A stretch of 64,000 nt of DNA from Psychromonas marina (GTDB lineage Bacteria; Pseudomonadota; Gammaproteobacteria; Enterobacterales; Psychromonadaceae), in NCBI RefSeq assembly GCF_030161115.1, contig NZ_BSPQ01000026.1:104296-168295 (forward strand), in the 5' to 3' direction. The first letter of the stretch is position 1. Every line of letters starts with the position of its first letter. Of the stretch, positions 18,081-28,051 are shown one piece after another. The position numbers were made by a program, and so were the translations under genes. The notes under the pieces were generated by a model. That model was not told the DNA's origin and made no database searches. It worked only from the letters and a program-made list of their open reading frames with translations.

Positions 18081-19919
18081 ATGCCACAGTATCGTTCAAA
18101 AACATCTACTCACGGCCGTAACATGGCAGGTGCTCGTGCTCTATGGCGCGCAACAGGCGTAAAAGATGATGATTTTGGTAAGCCAATCATTGCCATCGCG
18201 AACTCATTCACACAATTTGTTCCTGGTCACGTTCACCTAAAAGATATGGGACAATTGGTTGCTGGTGCAGTTGAAGCAGCTGGCGGTATCGCAAAAGAAT
18301 TTAACACTATCGCGATTGATGACGGTATCGCAATGGGTCACTCTGGCATGTTATACAGCCTACCTTCTCGCGACCTCATTGCTGATTCGATTGAATATAT
18401 GGTTAATGCACATTGTGCTGATGCAATTGTTTGTATCTCTAACTGTGACAAAATCACACCGGGAATGTTAATGGCGGCGCTACGCTTAAATATCCCTGTC
18501 ATTTTTGTTTCAGGTGGTCCAATGGAAGCGGGTAAAACTAAGCTTTCAGATCAAATCATCAAACTAGACTTAGTTGATGCAATGGTAATGGGTCCAGATA
18601 AAAATGTTTCCGATGAAGATCTTGCAAAAGTTGAGCGTAGTGCTTGCCCAACATGTGGCTCTTGTTCAGGTATGTTTACAGCGAACTCAATGAACTGTTT
18701 AACAGAAGCATTAGGTTTATCATTACCAGGTAACGGCTCGATGCTAGCAACACATGCGGATCGTGAGCAACTATTCTTAGATGCTGGTCGTCGTATTGTT
18801 GATATTACTAAGCGTCATTACGAACAAGACGATTACTCGGTATTACCACGTTCAATTGCCTCTCGCGCTGCATTTGAAAATGCAATGGCATTAGATATCG
18901 CAATGGGTGGTTCAACGAACACTATTTTGCATCTATTAGCTTGTGCACAAGAAGCAGAGATGGATTTCACAGTTGAAGATATGGATAAGATGTCTCGCCG
19001 TATTCCTCAACTTTGTAAAGTTGCACCTTCAACACCTAAATATCACATGGAAGATGTACATCGCGCCGGTGGTGTAATGGCTATTTTAGGTGAGTTAGAT
19101 AGAGCGGGTTTATTAAACAGCGATATTCCAACTATTCTCAGCCCAACAATGAAAGAACAATTAGCACATTACGATATCATGCAGACTAAAGATCAAGCGG
19201 TTATCGATTTCTATCGTGCAGGTCCTGCGGGCATTCGAACAGTGAAAGCATTTAGCCAATCTTGTCGTTGGGATACAGTGGATAATGACCGTGAAAATGG
19301 TTGTGTTCGCTCACTAGAAAATGCATTCAGTACTGAAGGTGGTTTAGCCGTATTGTTTGGTAATATGGCCGTTGATGGCGCAGTGGTTAAAACCGCAGGT
19401 GTTGATGATGACAACCTTACATTTACTGGTCCAGCTAAAATCTACGAAAGCCAAGATGATGCAGTTGAAGCTATTTTAGGTGGTAAAGTCGTATCGGGTG
19501 ATGTTGTGGTTATTCGTTATGAAGGCCCACAAGGTGGTCCGGGTATGCAAGAGATGCTTTACCCAACGTCATACCTTAAATCAATGGGACTCGGTAAAGA
19601 GTGTGCATTGATTACTGATGGTCGTTTCTCAGGTGGTACGTCAGGGCTTTCAATTGGTCATGTTTCTCCTGAAGCAGCAGCTGGCGGTGTGGTTGGTTTA
19701 ATCGAAAATGGTGACATTATCGATATCAATATTCCAACACGTGAAATGAACCTACAAGTATCAGATGAAGTGCTCGCTGAACGTCGCGTTAAGCAAGATG
19801 CTATCGGATGGAAAGCAGTAGGTCGTATTCGCCCTATTTCAGCAGCATTAAAAGTATATGCGTCAATGGCAACCTCTGCCGATAAAGGTGCAGTACGTGA
19901 TATGAGTAAGCTTAAATAG
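18081..19919 (+). CDS. ilvD: Dihydroxy-acid dehydratase
   Basis: A 612-residue iron-sulfur dehydratase that converts 2,3-dihydroxy acids to 2-keto acids, the third step of valine and isoleucine synthesis. Cluster-region cysteines lie in SNCDKITPG (about residues 121-129) and [11 protein letters not shown] (from about 189), and the signature [19 protein letters not shown] is present near 515. It closely resembles E. coli IlvD throughout. AAAGGA lies before the ATG. It follows ilvGM in the same direction but after a hairpin, so it may have its own promoter in the 212-base gap. ilvA and ilvE are not in this window. Confidence 0.97.
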   Translation: MPQYRSKTSTHGRNMAGARALWRATGVKDDDFGKPIIAIANSFTQFVPGHVHLKDMGQLVAGAVEAAGGIAKEFNTIAIDDGIAMGHSGMLYSLPSRDLIADSIEYMVNAHCADAIVCISNCDKITPGMLMAALRLNIPVIFVSGGPMEAGKTKLSDQIIKLDLVDAMVMGPDKNVSDEDLAKVERSACPTCGSCSGMFTANSMNCLTEALGLSLPGNGSMLATHADREQLFLDAGRRIVDITKRHYEQDDYSVLPRSIASRAAFENAMALDIAMGGSTNTILHLLACAQEAEMDFTVEDMDKMSRRIPQLCKVAPSTPKYHMEDVHRAGGVMAILGELDRAGLLNSDIPTILSPTMKEQLAHYDIMQTKDQAVIDFYRAGPAGIRTVKAFSQSCRWDTVDNDRENGCVRSLENAFSTEGGLAVLFGNMAVDGAVVKTAGVDDDNLTFTGPAKIYESQDDAVEAILGGKVVSGDVVVIRYEGPQGGPGMQEMLYPTSYLKSMGLGKECALITDGRFSGGTSGLSIGHVSPEAAAGGVVGLIENGDIIDINIPTREMNLQVSDEVLAERRVKQDAIGWKAVGRIRPISAALKVYASMATSADKGAVRDMSKLK

Positions 19920-19939
19920 CTATCAGCTATCACATAATT

Positions 19940-19975
19940 AAAAGCCAGCACTATTTATTTAGTACTGGCTTTTTT
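19940..19975 (+). terminator. Terminator after ilvD
   Basis: AAAGCCAGCACT and AGTACTGGCTTT form a 12-bp stem with one mismatch around a short AT loop, followed by a T-run. Confidence 0.85.
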
Positions 19976-20079
19976 ATTTCTATTTTTTGTTGCTATCTTA
20001 GTAGCAGCTATTCGCTAACAGTGAAGTTGGTTTTACTGACCGCTGACAGCTAAAGACTGAAAGCTATGCTTTGTGTTTT

Positions 20080-21084
20080 TTAAAACGTATACGCCAAACC
20101 CGCTGAAACAATTAACCCATTCTCATCATAAAAAGTAATATCCGAGTCTTTCTGGCTATAACCAGCAATCAAAGTAAAGGTGACCGGTTTCCAGTTAAAG
20201 GCTTCTGCGTAGCTATAAACAGAGAAAATACCTAAATTGATAGAATCTTGTTTGTTATCAAAAATAGGGTTCTTGTCTTTATAACTGCTATTGCCAATAT
20301 TAAACGTAGTGATAGAAGTATGTCGTCCGCTAAAAATAAGCAACCCTAACTGAAAATTGTATTCGTCATAGCTAATCGCATCACCATCAGCAATACGAGC
20401 TGTATATTGTAATGTTGGTTTCAAAAACACTTTTGTCTGCTGTAAGTAAACAGGAAACATCGTTTCTATCTCTGCACGATGATACTGACTGCTGCGTTGT
20501 AAGCTCTGCAACTGCTGCGTGGTTAATCCTGACCAGCTTTCGCCACTGTTATCATTATCCACTTTGTTACGTGCATAAGCATATTTTAAGGTGATTGGAC
20601 TACCTGCAATACGATCTAACTGGATACGTCCACCTTGCGCGTTATCATCAGTTTTTGTACGGGCTTGATCCACTAAAAAAGGGTCTTCCCAGGTATCATT
20701 AAATAACGGTAATTCAGGAAAGTAAGCTGCGGTTATTTTACTCTTATCGGCAAACTGATGCGTTACACCGAGCTCATATTGAAACTGTGAGGTTGAGATT
20801 TGATCGCGGCTATTACCAAGGAAAAACTGCGTGTTTAAATCTTCTGTTGTGTATTGAATACGTGCAAAAGGGAAAGCGATAACACTATCCGTTGATTCCG
20901 CTTTGCTATCAACATCGCTAATAATTTCGTTATCATCGGATGTGGACAGGTTTGACTGACCACTGACATAACCGGCATTGAGACTGATAGTAAACTCCCA
21001 TCCCGCTTCGTTTGCTAACGGTTTAGCACTCAGGGGAGTAACTAACAAACTACTTAATAGCAGCGCTGGAAAAAGATTTTTCAT
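20080..21084 (-). CDS. Outer-membrane beta-barrel protein, DUF2860-like
   Basis: A 334-residue protein with a signal peptide (residues 1-20, LSA before KPLANEAGWEF). It is rich in alternating hydrophobic beta-strands and ends in AYTF, the terminal aromatic expected of BamA-dependent barrels. I recognise it as resembling the DUF2860 family of vibrios and relatives, whose function is not established; that assignment is from memory. It stands alone between ilvD and tkt, both facing away from sharing a promoter with it. A transport or porin-like role is possible but unproven. Confidence 0.75.
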   Translation of the reverse strand: MKNLFPALLLSSLLVTPLSAKPLANEAGWEFTISLNAGYVSGQSNLSTSDDNEIISDVDSKAESTDSVIAFPFARIQYTTEDLNTQFFLGNSRDQISTSQFQYELGVTHQFADKSKITAAYFPELPLFNDTWEDPFLVDQARTKTDDNAQGGRIQLDRIAGSPITLKYAYARNKVDNDNSGESWSGLTTQQLQSLQRSSQYHRAEIETMFPVYLQQTKVFLKPTLQYTARIADGDAISYDEYNFQLGLLIFSGRHTSITTFNIGNSSYKDKNPIFDNKQDSINLGIFSVYSYAEAFNWKPVTFTLIAGYSQKDSDITFYDENGLIVSAGLAYTF

Positions 21085-21218
21085 TTTTATCGTCCTTGAT
21101 AGATCTAGGGATTAACCCTAACACACTAAATATTAACAAATAATAGACAGTTTAAAAGGCTTGTTTAGAAACTATACGCCTCAGGTCAGCAATTAGATCA
21201 CTAATAATAGGGCATAAA

Positions 21219-21241
21219 AAAACCGCGACAAGCGCGGTTTT
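21219..21241 (-). terminator. Terminator after tkt
   Basis: AAACCGCG at 21220-21227 pairs with CGCGGTTT at 21233-21240 around a five-base loop. On the minus strand a run of seven T follows, 27 bases after the tkt stop. Confidence 0.88.
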
Positions 21242-21267
21242 AAATAATAATCAATGAAGATTAATTA

Positions 21268-23256
21268 TTATAGGCTGTTCGCTGTATCAACAACGTTTTT
21301 AACAGTGAAACCAAACATTTCAAACAGTTCTTCAGCAGGAGCAGACTCACCAAAGGTAGTCATACCAATTACTGCGCCGTTTAGGCCAACGTATTTGTAC
21401 CAGTAATCAGCAATACCTGCTTCAACTGCAACACGTTTAGTCACAGCAGCTGGTAATACAGACTCTTTGTACTCTGCAGATTGTAATTCAAACTGCTCAG
21501 TACAAGGGATAGAAACAACACGTACCGCTTTACCCGATGCAGTTAGTTCTGCAGCAGCTTGTACCGCTAGCTCAACTTCTGAACCTGTTGCGATAAGAAT
21601 GATCTCAGCAGGTGTAGTTGAATCAATAAGAACATAACCACCTTTAGCAACGTCAGCTAATTGCTGTGCGTCACGAGCTTGTGGCTTAAGGTTTTGACGG
21701 CTGAATATTAATGAGCTTGGCGCATCAACAGATTCAATCGCAAATTTCCAAGCAACAGCAGACTCAACGCTGTCACACGGACGCCATGTGTTCATGTTTG
21801 GCGTTAAACGTAAACTAGCAATTTGCTCTACAGGTTGGTGCGTTGGACCATCTTCACCAAGACCGATTGAGTCATGCGTAAATACTTGAATTGAACGTTG
21901 CTTCATTAATGCAGACATACGTAGTGCGTTACGTGCGTATTCCATGAACATTAAGAAAGTAGCACCGTAAGGTACGAAACCTTTGTGTAGTGCGATACCG
22001 TTAATGATAGCGGCCATTGCAAACTCACGCACACCGTAGTGGATGTAGTTACCAGATGCATCATCAGCAGTGATAGCTTTAGTACCAGACCACATTGTTA
22101 AGTTAGATGGTGCTAAATCGGCAGAACCACCTAATAGCTCAGGTAACATTGCGCCGTATGCTTCGATACAGTTTTGTGATGCTTTACGTGTTGCGATGTT
22201 ACCTTGGTTTTCTTGTAAGTCTGCAATGTAAGCAGAAGACTTAGCTTCCCAGTCAGTAGGTAATTCGTTGTTTACACGACGTTTGTATTCAGCAGCTAAT
22301 TCAGGGTAAGCAGATGCGTATGCCGCAAATTTCTCATCCCAAGATTGCTCAGCTTGTTGACCTTGTGTTTTAGCATCCCAACCAGCATATACATGCTCAG
22401 GGATTTCAAAATCACCGTAGTTCCAACCTAGTGCTTTACGTGTAGCAATAATTTCGTCAGCGCCTAGTGGAGCACCGTGACAGTCATGCGTACCTTGCTT
22501 AGCAGGAGAACCAAAACCGATGATTGTTTTACAACAGATCATTGTTGGTTTAGTTGTTTCAGCACGTGCAGCGATGATTGCCGCTTTAATCTCTTCAGGA
22601 TTATGCCCATCAACAGAGATTACTTGCCAACCGTAAGACTCAAAACGCTTAGGTGTATCATCAGTGAACCAACCTTCAACTTCACCATCGATAGAGATAC
22701 CGTTGTCATCCCAGAATGCAATCAGTTTACCAAGACCTAACGTGCCAGCTAGTGAACATGCTTCATGAGAGATACCTTCCATTAGACAGCCATCGCCTAA
22801 GAACGTGTAAGTGTAGTGATCTACAATTTCATGATCTTTTTTGTTGAAAGTCGTTGCTAGAGATTTTTCAGCAATAGCCATACCAATAGCATTGGTGATA
22901 CCTTGACCTAGTGGACCAGTCGTTGTTTCAATACCGGGTGCGTAACCGAATTCTGGGTGACCTGGTGTTTTTGAATGTAGTTGACGGAAGCTTTTAATAT
23001 CATCCATTGAAAGGTCGTAACCAGTCAGATGTAATAGAGAGTAGATAAGCATTGAACCATGACCGTTAGAAAGGATAAAACGGTCACGATCAGCCCACTC
23101 TGGATTAGTTGGATTATGCTTTAGAAAATCAGTCCATAGAACTTGCGCGATATCAGCCATACCCATTGGTGCGCCTGGGTGACCTGAATTAGATTTCTGA
23201 ATGGCATCCATGCTTAAAGCACGAATCGCGTTAGCTAGCTCTTGACGAGATGGCAT
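21268..23256 (-). CDS. tkt: Transketolase
   Basis: A 662-residue ThDP enzyme of the non-oxidative pentose-phosphate pathway, transferring two-carbon units between sugar phosphates. The N-terminal domain has [12 protein letters not shown] and the ThDP/Mg motif [13 protein letters not shown]. The pyrimidine domain has [14 protein letters not shown] and the C-terminal domain is complete. The frame is open up to 23337, but the ATG at 23256 has AGGAGAG four bases upstream and gives the normal length (663 in E. coli). It is monocistronic, with its own terminator. Confidence 0.97.
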   Translation of the reverse strand: MPSRQELANAIRALSMDAIQKSNSGHPGAPMGMADIAQVLWTDFLKHNPTNPEWADRDRFILSNGHGSMLIYSLLHLTGYDLSMDDIKSFRQLHSKTPGHPEFGYAPGIETTTGPLGQGITNAIGMAIAEKSLATTFNKKDHEIVDHYTYTFLGDGCLMEGISHEACSLAGTLGLGKLIAFWDDNGISIDGEVEGWFTDDTPKRFESYGWQVISVDGHNPEEIKAAIIAARAETTKPTMICCKTIIGFGSPAKQGTHDCHGAPLGADEIIATRKALGWNYGDFEIPEHVYAGWDAKTQGQQAEQSWDEKFAAYASAYPELAAEYKRRVNNELPTDWEAKSSAYIADLQENQGNIATRKASQNCIEAYGAMLPELLGGSADLAPSNLTMWSGTKAITADDASGNYIHYGVREFAMAAIINGIALHKGFVPYGATFLMFMEYARNALRMSALMKQRSIQVFTHDSIGLGEDGPTHQPVEQIASLRLTPNMNTWRPCDSVESAVAWKFAIESVDAPSSLIFSRQNLKPQARDAQQLADVAKGGYVLIDSTTPAEIILIATGSEVELAVQAAAELTASGKAVRVVSIPCTEQFELQSAEYKESVLPAAVTKRVAVEAGIADYWYKYVGLNGAVIGMTTFGESAPAEELFEMFGFTVKNVVDTANSL

Positions 23257-23591
23257 AAAACTCTCCTGATATGGTTTAGTTGGGGTAAACATCGATAGAT
23301 GGGCGCGATTATCCCAAAGGTTAGGGGCAAGTTGCAATGGGAAAGTTAAAAAATTGGAACATATTTTAACAAAAGTATTATAAATACCTTACTACAGCGT
23401 ATGTTTACTAAAAACTAGTGGCTTTAGGCTACTTATCTACTAAAAACTTATTTAAAACTGTCACCACTGCACCAATAGATAATAATGACTGATTGTTACT
23501 ACAGTTTCGAACAAAGTGTTCTAGACAAAAGTTTCACATAAAAAAAGCGACTTGCGTCGCTTTTATAAGCATACCTTTGCAGCAGAATTAC
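23257..23591. other. Intergenic region upstream of tkt
   Basis: This stretch holds the tkt leader and the terminator of the following minus-strand gene. A TATAAT on the minus strand near 23375 could be the tkt -10, but I saw no good -35 at the right distance. No ORF is convincing. Confidence 0.5.
23543..23564 (-). terminator. Terminator after the DUF6572-like gene
   Basis: AAAAGCGAC and GTCGCTTTT form a 9-bp stem with a TTGC loop. The A-run on the plus strand gives a T-run of seven on the minus strand, 28 bases after the stop at 23592. Confidence 0.85.
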
Positions 23592-23942
23592 TTAAGACTG
23601 TTGTTCAACATAACCCGTTTCTTTGTTGGGTCCAAAAACAAGCACGATATTTTTATCAAACAATATTTGCATGGTTTTATCGAAGAAGCTAATCGCATCA
23701 TCGGTTGGCATATGCTTTAAAATAAGCTCAATAGCAATATCACAACCTTCACTATCCGGCATCGCTTTCAATAATTCACCTGACTCAACAAAATGTAAGT
23801 AGGTATTGATTTTTTCTTGCAGGGTAAAAAGATGCACATTTTCACTATCCCAAACAAGCGGATCAACAATCGTTAGAAATACCCTTTTAGCTTCTTTATC
23901 TAAACCAATAGCATCGATGCTATCTGTATCTACTACACTCAT
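23592..23942 (-). CDS. Small cytoplasmic protein, DUF6572-like
   Basis: A 116-residue acidic soluble protein with no signal peptide or membrane segment. The N-terminus (SVVDTDSIDAIGLDKEAKRVFLTIVDPL) and the segment LQEKINTYLHFVESGEL resemble a small family I know as DUF6572, of unknown function. Two adjacent ATGs (23945 and 23942) are possible; AAAGG is better spaced for the second. It lies 33 bases after glpE in the same direction and has its own terminator, so it may be cotranscribed with glpE. Confidence 0.65.
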   Translation of the reverse strand: MSVVDTDSIDAIGLDKEAKRVFLTIVDPLVWDSENVHLFTLQEKINTYLHFVESGELLKAMPDSEGCDIAIELILKHMPTDDAISFFDKTMQILFDKNIVLVFGPNKETGYVEQQS

Positions 23943-23975
23943 CATTAACCTTTAATTTTTCTTATGAATACTATT

Positions 23976-24299
23976 TTATTGAGCATTTTCTTCGCAAGGC
24001 ACTAATTGACGCCACATTGCCATACCACCTTCGACACTATAACAATTTTCATAGCCTTGCTCAGCTAAATACTGTGCAACACCTTTACTGCTATTACCAT
24101 GATAACAAACCACAAACACAGGCGTTTCAAATTCCACTGCATCCGTAAACTCTTTCAACGTGTCATTAGTTAAATGGAAGGCCCCTTCAACATGGTCCGC
24201 GGCAAATGTTTGCTCGTCACGAGTATCCACTAGAATGGCCTCTTCACTTTGCAAACGTTGAATTGTTTCTGCAATTTCTATTAGTTTAAATGTTGGCAT
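23976..24299 (-). CDS. glpE: Thiosulfate sulfurtransferase GlpE (single-domain rhodanese)
   Basis: A 107-residue rhodanese, the length of E. coli GlpE (108). Its active-site loop CYHGNSSKG starts at Cys65 and it carries the AFHLTNDTL segment typical of GlpE. It transfers sulfane sulfur from thiosulfate to acceptors such as cyanide or thioredoxin in vitro. The frame extends to 24332, but I chose the ATG at 24299, which has AAGGAC eight bases upstream and matches the family N-terminus. It is not next to glp genes here. Confidence 0.93.
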   Translation of the reverse strand: MPTFKLIEIAETIQRLQSEEAILVDTRDEQTFAADHVEGAFHLTNDTLKEFTDAVEFETPVFVVCYHGNSSKGVAQYLAEQGYENCYSVEGGMAMWRQLVPCEENAQ

Positions 24300-24746
24300 T
24301 TCCATGTCCTTAAAATTTAGCGCAAAAATCATAAGCGTAATTTAACAAGAATTGGTGTTTTTTAACAATTTTACATTTAAATAGTATAAAAGTATTAGTA
24401 ATTTCTAGGTACCAATCAGTATAATCAGGCCTAGGCAACTTTGATAAATTAAGAGTTAAGCATGTTCATCGTAAGTGATAATGAGATTTATTGGTCGCAA
24501 TATAATACAACTTTAACGGCCCCGCGAAACATTGTTCATATGTACAAGAATTAGCACATAATGCAGACGTTAACAGGGAAAAGTTTTGATTGCATTAAGA
24601 AGACTTCCATAAGGTCTTAGTCCGAATGCCACTAACAATACTTAACTACGCGCGATTAAGTATTACTGGAACCACTCTAAGTGATTTACCTTCAGCCAAA
24701 TTTAAAACTGTTGAATAGGATACAAAAAGACATATGAAGAACATTA
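24300..24746. other. Long intergenic region at the left border of the polysaccharide locus
   Basis: This 447-base stretch lies between divergent glpE and the O-antigen ligase gene. I see no ORF with a plausible start. It contains one clean inverted repeat (listed) and no JUMPstart or exact ops element. Promoters for both flanking units must lie here but are not obvious. Confidence 0.5.
24637..24664. repeat. 9-bp perfect inverted repeat upstream of waaL-like gene
   Basis: AATACTTAA at 24637-24645 and TTAAGTATT at 24656-24664 flank a GC-rich 10-base centre (ctacgcgcga). There is no T-run, so it is more likely an operator or mRNA leader hairpin than a terminator. It lies about 80 bases before the ligase start. 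Confidence 0.5.
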
Positions 24747-25964
24747 ATGACAAAAAATAAGATACCACAAAACATTTACAACTTATTAATACTTTTACCT
24801 TACCTATGGCTTGTTACTGGTTTATTTTTGTACAAAGATAGCGACAAAGGGATGGTCATAATGATGGCTGTTGCAGTTATAGCCTCTATCGCGACTCAAG
24901 GTTTAAAAGTGGCTAAGGAAAATATAGCCAATAGCAAAATGTTATGGTTGATTTTTGCTATAACCCTATACGCTATATTTTCTTACTTTTATCATGGTTT
25001 GAGTTCAAGAGAAATTCGAGCATTTATTGCTCTTTCAGTTTTTTTGCCTTTTTTCCCGAAAGATTTACTAACTAAGAGATTGCTAATAATATTAACAATT
25101 ATTGGCTCGTTCGTTAGTTTTATGTCAGCTTTTTACTATTCAAGTATTATTGATTTGAATAGAGCCCATTGGCCAATAAATGCAATCCCTTTTGCAACAA
25201 TAGTAGCAACGTTATCATTGTTGTCATTGAACCTTCGACTTATCGCAAACTCTAAGCCTCAAAAGAATTTACTATTAATTTCTTTTTTGTTTTCTATCAT
25301 AGCATTAGTTTTGAGCCAAACTAGGGGAGTATGGATTGCATTCTCAATTAGCATATTAGTTAATATTGTTTTAATAGTTAGGTCTAGTAAAATAAAATAT
25401 GATTATAAAAAAATATTAGCAACCCTCACATTATTATTAATAACCATAATGCTCTGTTATCCAAAAATAGAGCAGCGCTTTCAAGAAACACAATATGATA
25501 TAAATAGGGTATCTAAGGGACAAATGACAGGGTCTATTGGCCTGAGGTTACAAATGTTAGCTGTAACACCCGATATGGTAAAAGGCGATCTACTTTTGGG
25601 AACAGGTAATAAACAACTAGAAAAATTAAATAGGCTATATTCAGAAGGAAAAGTACCACTTTATCTTTACCGCTATGGTCCTCCCCATTATCATAATCAA
25701 TATGCTGATAAATTAATAAAAAATGGCGTGATAGGGCTAACACTATTTATCTTACTATTAACCTTACCCTTAATAGAAGCAAAATATATTACAGCAAACA
25801 ACAAGCGTATAACTACTTGTATAATTTTACTTTTTTCAATATCCGCACTCACAGATGCCCCATTTAATCATGGGCAAAGTATTTTTATTTTTGTATTGAT
25901 TATTTATGCGCTTAATAACAAACCGCCTTCCTGTACTAACGAGAAGGTTATAAGTGAAAAATAA
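24747..25964 (+). CDS. O-antigen ligase family membrane protein (WaaL-like)
   Basis: A 405-residue polytopic protein, with about 10-12 hydrophobic segments. It carries the Wzy_C/O-antigen ligase signature: SQTRGVWIAF near residue 190, then a periplasmic loop with TGSIGLRLQM and PPHYHNQYADKLIKNG containing the His typical of WaaL. WaaL joins undecaprenyl-linked O polysaccharide to lipid A core on the periplasmic face. A Wzy polymerase has a similar fold, so ligase is the likelier call rather than certain. The ribosome-binding site is weak. It is AT-rich compared with the housekeeping genes, and the kinase-like gene follows 83 bases on. Confidence 0.8.
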   Translation: MTKNKIPQNIYNLLILLPYLWLVTGLFLYKDSDKGMVIMMAVAVIASIATQGLKVAKENIANSKMLWLIFAITLYAIFSYFYHGLSSREIRAFIALSVFLPFFPKDLLTKRLLIILTIIGSFVSFMSAFYYSSIIDLNRAHWPINAIPFATIVATLSLLSLNLRLIANSKPQKNLLLISFLFSIIALVLSQTRGVWIAFSISILVNIVLIVRSSKIKYDYKKILATLTLLLITIMLCYPKIEQRFQETQYDINRVSKGQMTGSIGLRLQMLAVTPDMVKGDLLLGTGNKQLEKLNRLYSEGKVPLYLYRYGPPHYHNQYADKLIKNGVIGLTLFILLLTLPLIEAKYITANNKRITTCIILLFSISALTDAPFNHGQSIFIFVLIIYALNNKPPSCTNEKVISEK

Positions 25965-26047
25965 TATGATGTTTATCACTAAAAGACAGAAAGCATTTAA
26001 AATAAGCAGAATCATGCACTATCTGCATATAATTGAGAAAAAACACA

Positions 26048-26917
26048 ATGGATATTAATAAAAAAATTCAAGCAGCATCTCATTCAGGAGCATCACTAAA
26101 AGTGATGAAAAAAAATGAAAAATTCATTGTTCAAAAGACAGTCTACGAATCCATTGCACGTAACAAATTAGCAGTAGAGAAGCAGCAAAGGTTTACTAAA
26201 TTACTCACAAGTAGCTATGAAATTTTATCAATCCCTATAGATTTTATAGATGAAAAACCTGAAAAATTAGTCATTAAAATGCCCTATATTGAAGGGGTTG
26301 GCGGTGACTCAATGCCAAACAAGGGCACTAGAATTACAGCTAATAATATTAAGGTTGCATTAAATTCATATTTAATAGATGCATTAGCCAAATCAGAAGT
26401 TAAAACCATCAGCAGCACTATCGTATTAAATAAAATACAAGAAATAGAAAAAAACACACGTCATAACATTCATCTTTTTCCCTCTTTGAATTATATTATT
26501 TCTCAATTAAAAGAGTGTTGTTTGAAAGATCTAACCTTACCTATGGGCCCCTGCCATGGAGACTTAACGCTTTCAAACATGAAAGTAACCCAAGAAAATA
26601 AGCTTTATATTTTCGACTTCTTAGATAGTTTTATCGAAAGTCCTCTTCAGGATGCGGCCAAAATTATTCAAGATATGATATATGGCTGGAGCTTTAGAAA
26701 AGAAAAAAGTAGCTTAAGATTAAAAGGGCAGCTTTTTTGTAAAAAAGCTTATCCTAATTTTATAGATACCTTAATACAATTATATCCACGAGAAATGAAG
26801 GTATTAGAGATAATGACATTATTAAGAATAGCACCATATATAGATGAATCTGACAGTGTTACCATTAACTGGTTCAACAAATCCCTCTGTAAAAGCTTAA
26901 AAAGACTAGAAGGTTAA
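26048..26917 (+). CDS. Choline-kinase/aminoglycoside-phosphotransferase-fold kinase
   Basis: A 289-residue kinase-fold protein. The catalytic loop CHGDLTLSNMKV (near residue 175) and the metal-binding IFDFLDSF about 16 residues later are the Brenner-type and DFG-like motifs of the APH/choline kinase/LicA family. The substrate is unknown. Only five bases separate it from the nucleotidyltransferase-HAD gene, a pairing reminiscent of LicA-LicC, which activates choline for surface decoration. I chose ATG 26048 over the TTG at 26033. The gene is strongly AT-rich. The sequence does not identify choline as the substrate. Confidence 0.72.
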   Translation: MDINKKIQAASHSGASLKVMKKNEKFIVQKTVYESIARNKLAVEKQQRFTKLLTSSYEILSIPIDFIDEKPEKLVIKMPYIEGVGGDSMPNKGTRITANNIKVALNSYLIDALAKSEVKTISSTIVLNKIQEIEKNTRHNIHLFPSLNYIISQLKECCLKDLTLPMGPCHGDLTLSNMKVTQENKLYIFDFLDSFIESPLQDAAKIIQDMIYGWSFRKEKSSLRLKGQLFCKKAYPNFIDTLIQLYPREMKVLEIMTLLRIAPYIDESDSVTINWFNKSLCKSLKRLEG

Positions 26918-26922
26918 AAATT

Positions 26923-27969
26923 ATGTTTACTCTATTACTCCCCGTCGCAGGTCGTTCGTCTAGGTTTCCTGGAATGAGACCCAAATGGTTGCTAACAATG
27001 CCTGATGGAAAATTAATGATTGAAAAGTCTATCGAAGGATTAGATTTAACATTATTTGATCGTATTGTTATTGTTTGCCTGAAAGAGCACTTAGAAAAAT
27101 ATACCAGCGAAGAAAATGTCATCAATAGTTTCTCCGCATGTACAGGTATTAAACCAGAGCTAGCTATACTTGATGAACCGACATCATCACAGTCTGAAAC
27201 TATTTATAGCGCAATCGGTAAAGCATCTATCAAGGGTGCTATTTTCATTAAAGATTGTGATAACGTGTTTACTTGCGATGCCAAGCCTATTAATGCAGTC
27301 AGTACCATCGATCTTAATGATGTGGAGCTAGTTGACGCAAAAAACAAAAGTTACGTAGAAGTAGACTCACTGGGTATTATTTCAAATATTGTTGAAAAAG
27401 ATGTGATAAGTAACTTCTTTTGCTGCGGAGGTTATAGCTTTGAAAATGCAGCAGAGTTCTGCCGAATATATGAAAGCATAGACTCTGATGAAGAGGTCTA
27501 TATCTCTCATATTATATACAAAATGTTGCTTGATGAAGCTGAGTTCAAATTAATTAGCGCAAACACTTATCTCGATTGGGGAACTTTAAGAGAGTATAGG
27601 CATTATTGTAAAAAGCATTTTACTCTATTTTGTGATGTTGATGGTGTGCTACTCAAAAATGGCAGTAAATTTGCCAAGAATGGTTGGCGAACAGAAGGTA
27701 TCACTAAAAACCTAGAAAAAATTGCCGCTTTACAAAATGAAGGGTATTTATACCTTGTGTTAACATCTTCACGCCCAGAGAGTGAAGAAGCGTATACAAT
27801 TGAAGAACTAAAAAAATATGGTGTTAGAACAGATCGTTGTTTATTTGGATTACCTCATACTCGCCGCTATTTAGTGAATGATTACTCTCCAACAAACCCA
27901 TACCCGTCTGCAGTCTCAATTAATATTGAGAGGGACAGTGATATCCTCGATTCAATGTTTGATGACTAA
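26923..27969 (+). CDS. Nucleotidyltransferase-HAD hydrolase fusion
   Basis: A 348-residue two-domain protein. Residues 1-225 form an NTP-transferase (GT-A) domain: LPVAGRSSRFPGMRPKWLL supplies the nucleotide-binding loop and Lys, and DCDNVF the metal-binding acidic residues. Residues about 230-340 form a HAD domain with motif I CDVDGVLL, motif II LTSSR and a late acidic motif NDYSPTNP. Such fusions make activated sugars or alcohol phosphates for surface glycans, but the substrate cannot be read from sequence. It is translated just after the kinase-like gene and ends before a strong terminator, so the two form a unit with the ligase gene. Confidence 0.75.
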   Translation: MFTLLLPVAGRSSRFPGMRPKWLLTMPDGKLMIEKSIEGLDLTLFDRIVIVCLKEHLEKYTSEENVINSFSACTGIKPELAILDEPTSSQSETIYSAIGKASIKGAIFIKDCDNVFTCDAKPINAVSTIDLNDVELVDAKNKSYVEVDSLGIISNIVEKDVISNFFCCGGYSFENAAEFCRIYESIDSDEEVYISHIIYKMLLDEAEFKLISANTYLDWGTLREYRHYCKKHFTLFCDVDGVLLKNGSKFAKNGWRTEGITKNLEKIAALQNEGYLYLVLTSSRPESEEAYTIEELKKYGVRTDRCLFGLPHTRRYLVNDYSPTNPYPSAVSINIERDSDILDSMFDD

Positions 27970-27996
27970 CTAGTTAGAAAACTGGTTTCAGTGTTT

Positions 27997-28044
27997 AAAA
28001 AGCTTAACTCCTCTTATAATTGCCACCCATGAGTTAAGCTTTTT
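27997..28044. terminator. Bidirectional terminator between convergent LPS operons
   Basis: AAAAAGCTTAACTC at 27997-28010 and GAGTTAAGCTTTTT at 28031-28044 form a perfect 14-bp stem with a 20-base loop and T-runs on both strands. Confidence 0.85.
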
Positions 28045-28051
28045 TTATTCT

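Noticed and set aside
24605..24621. Hairpin AAGAC/GTCTT as a terminator
   Set aside because: The stem is only about five pairs and no T-run follows.
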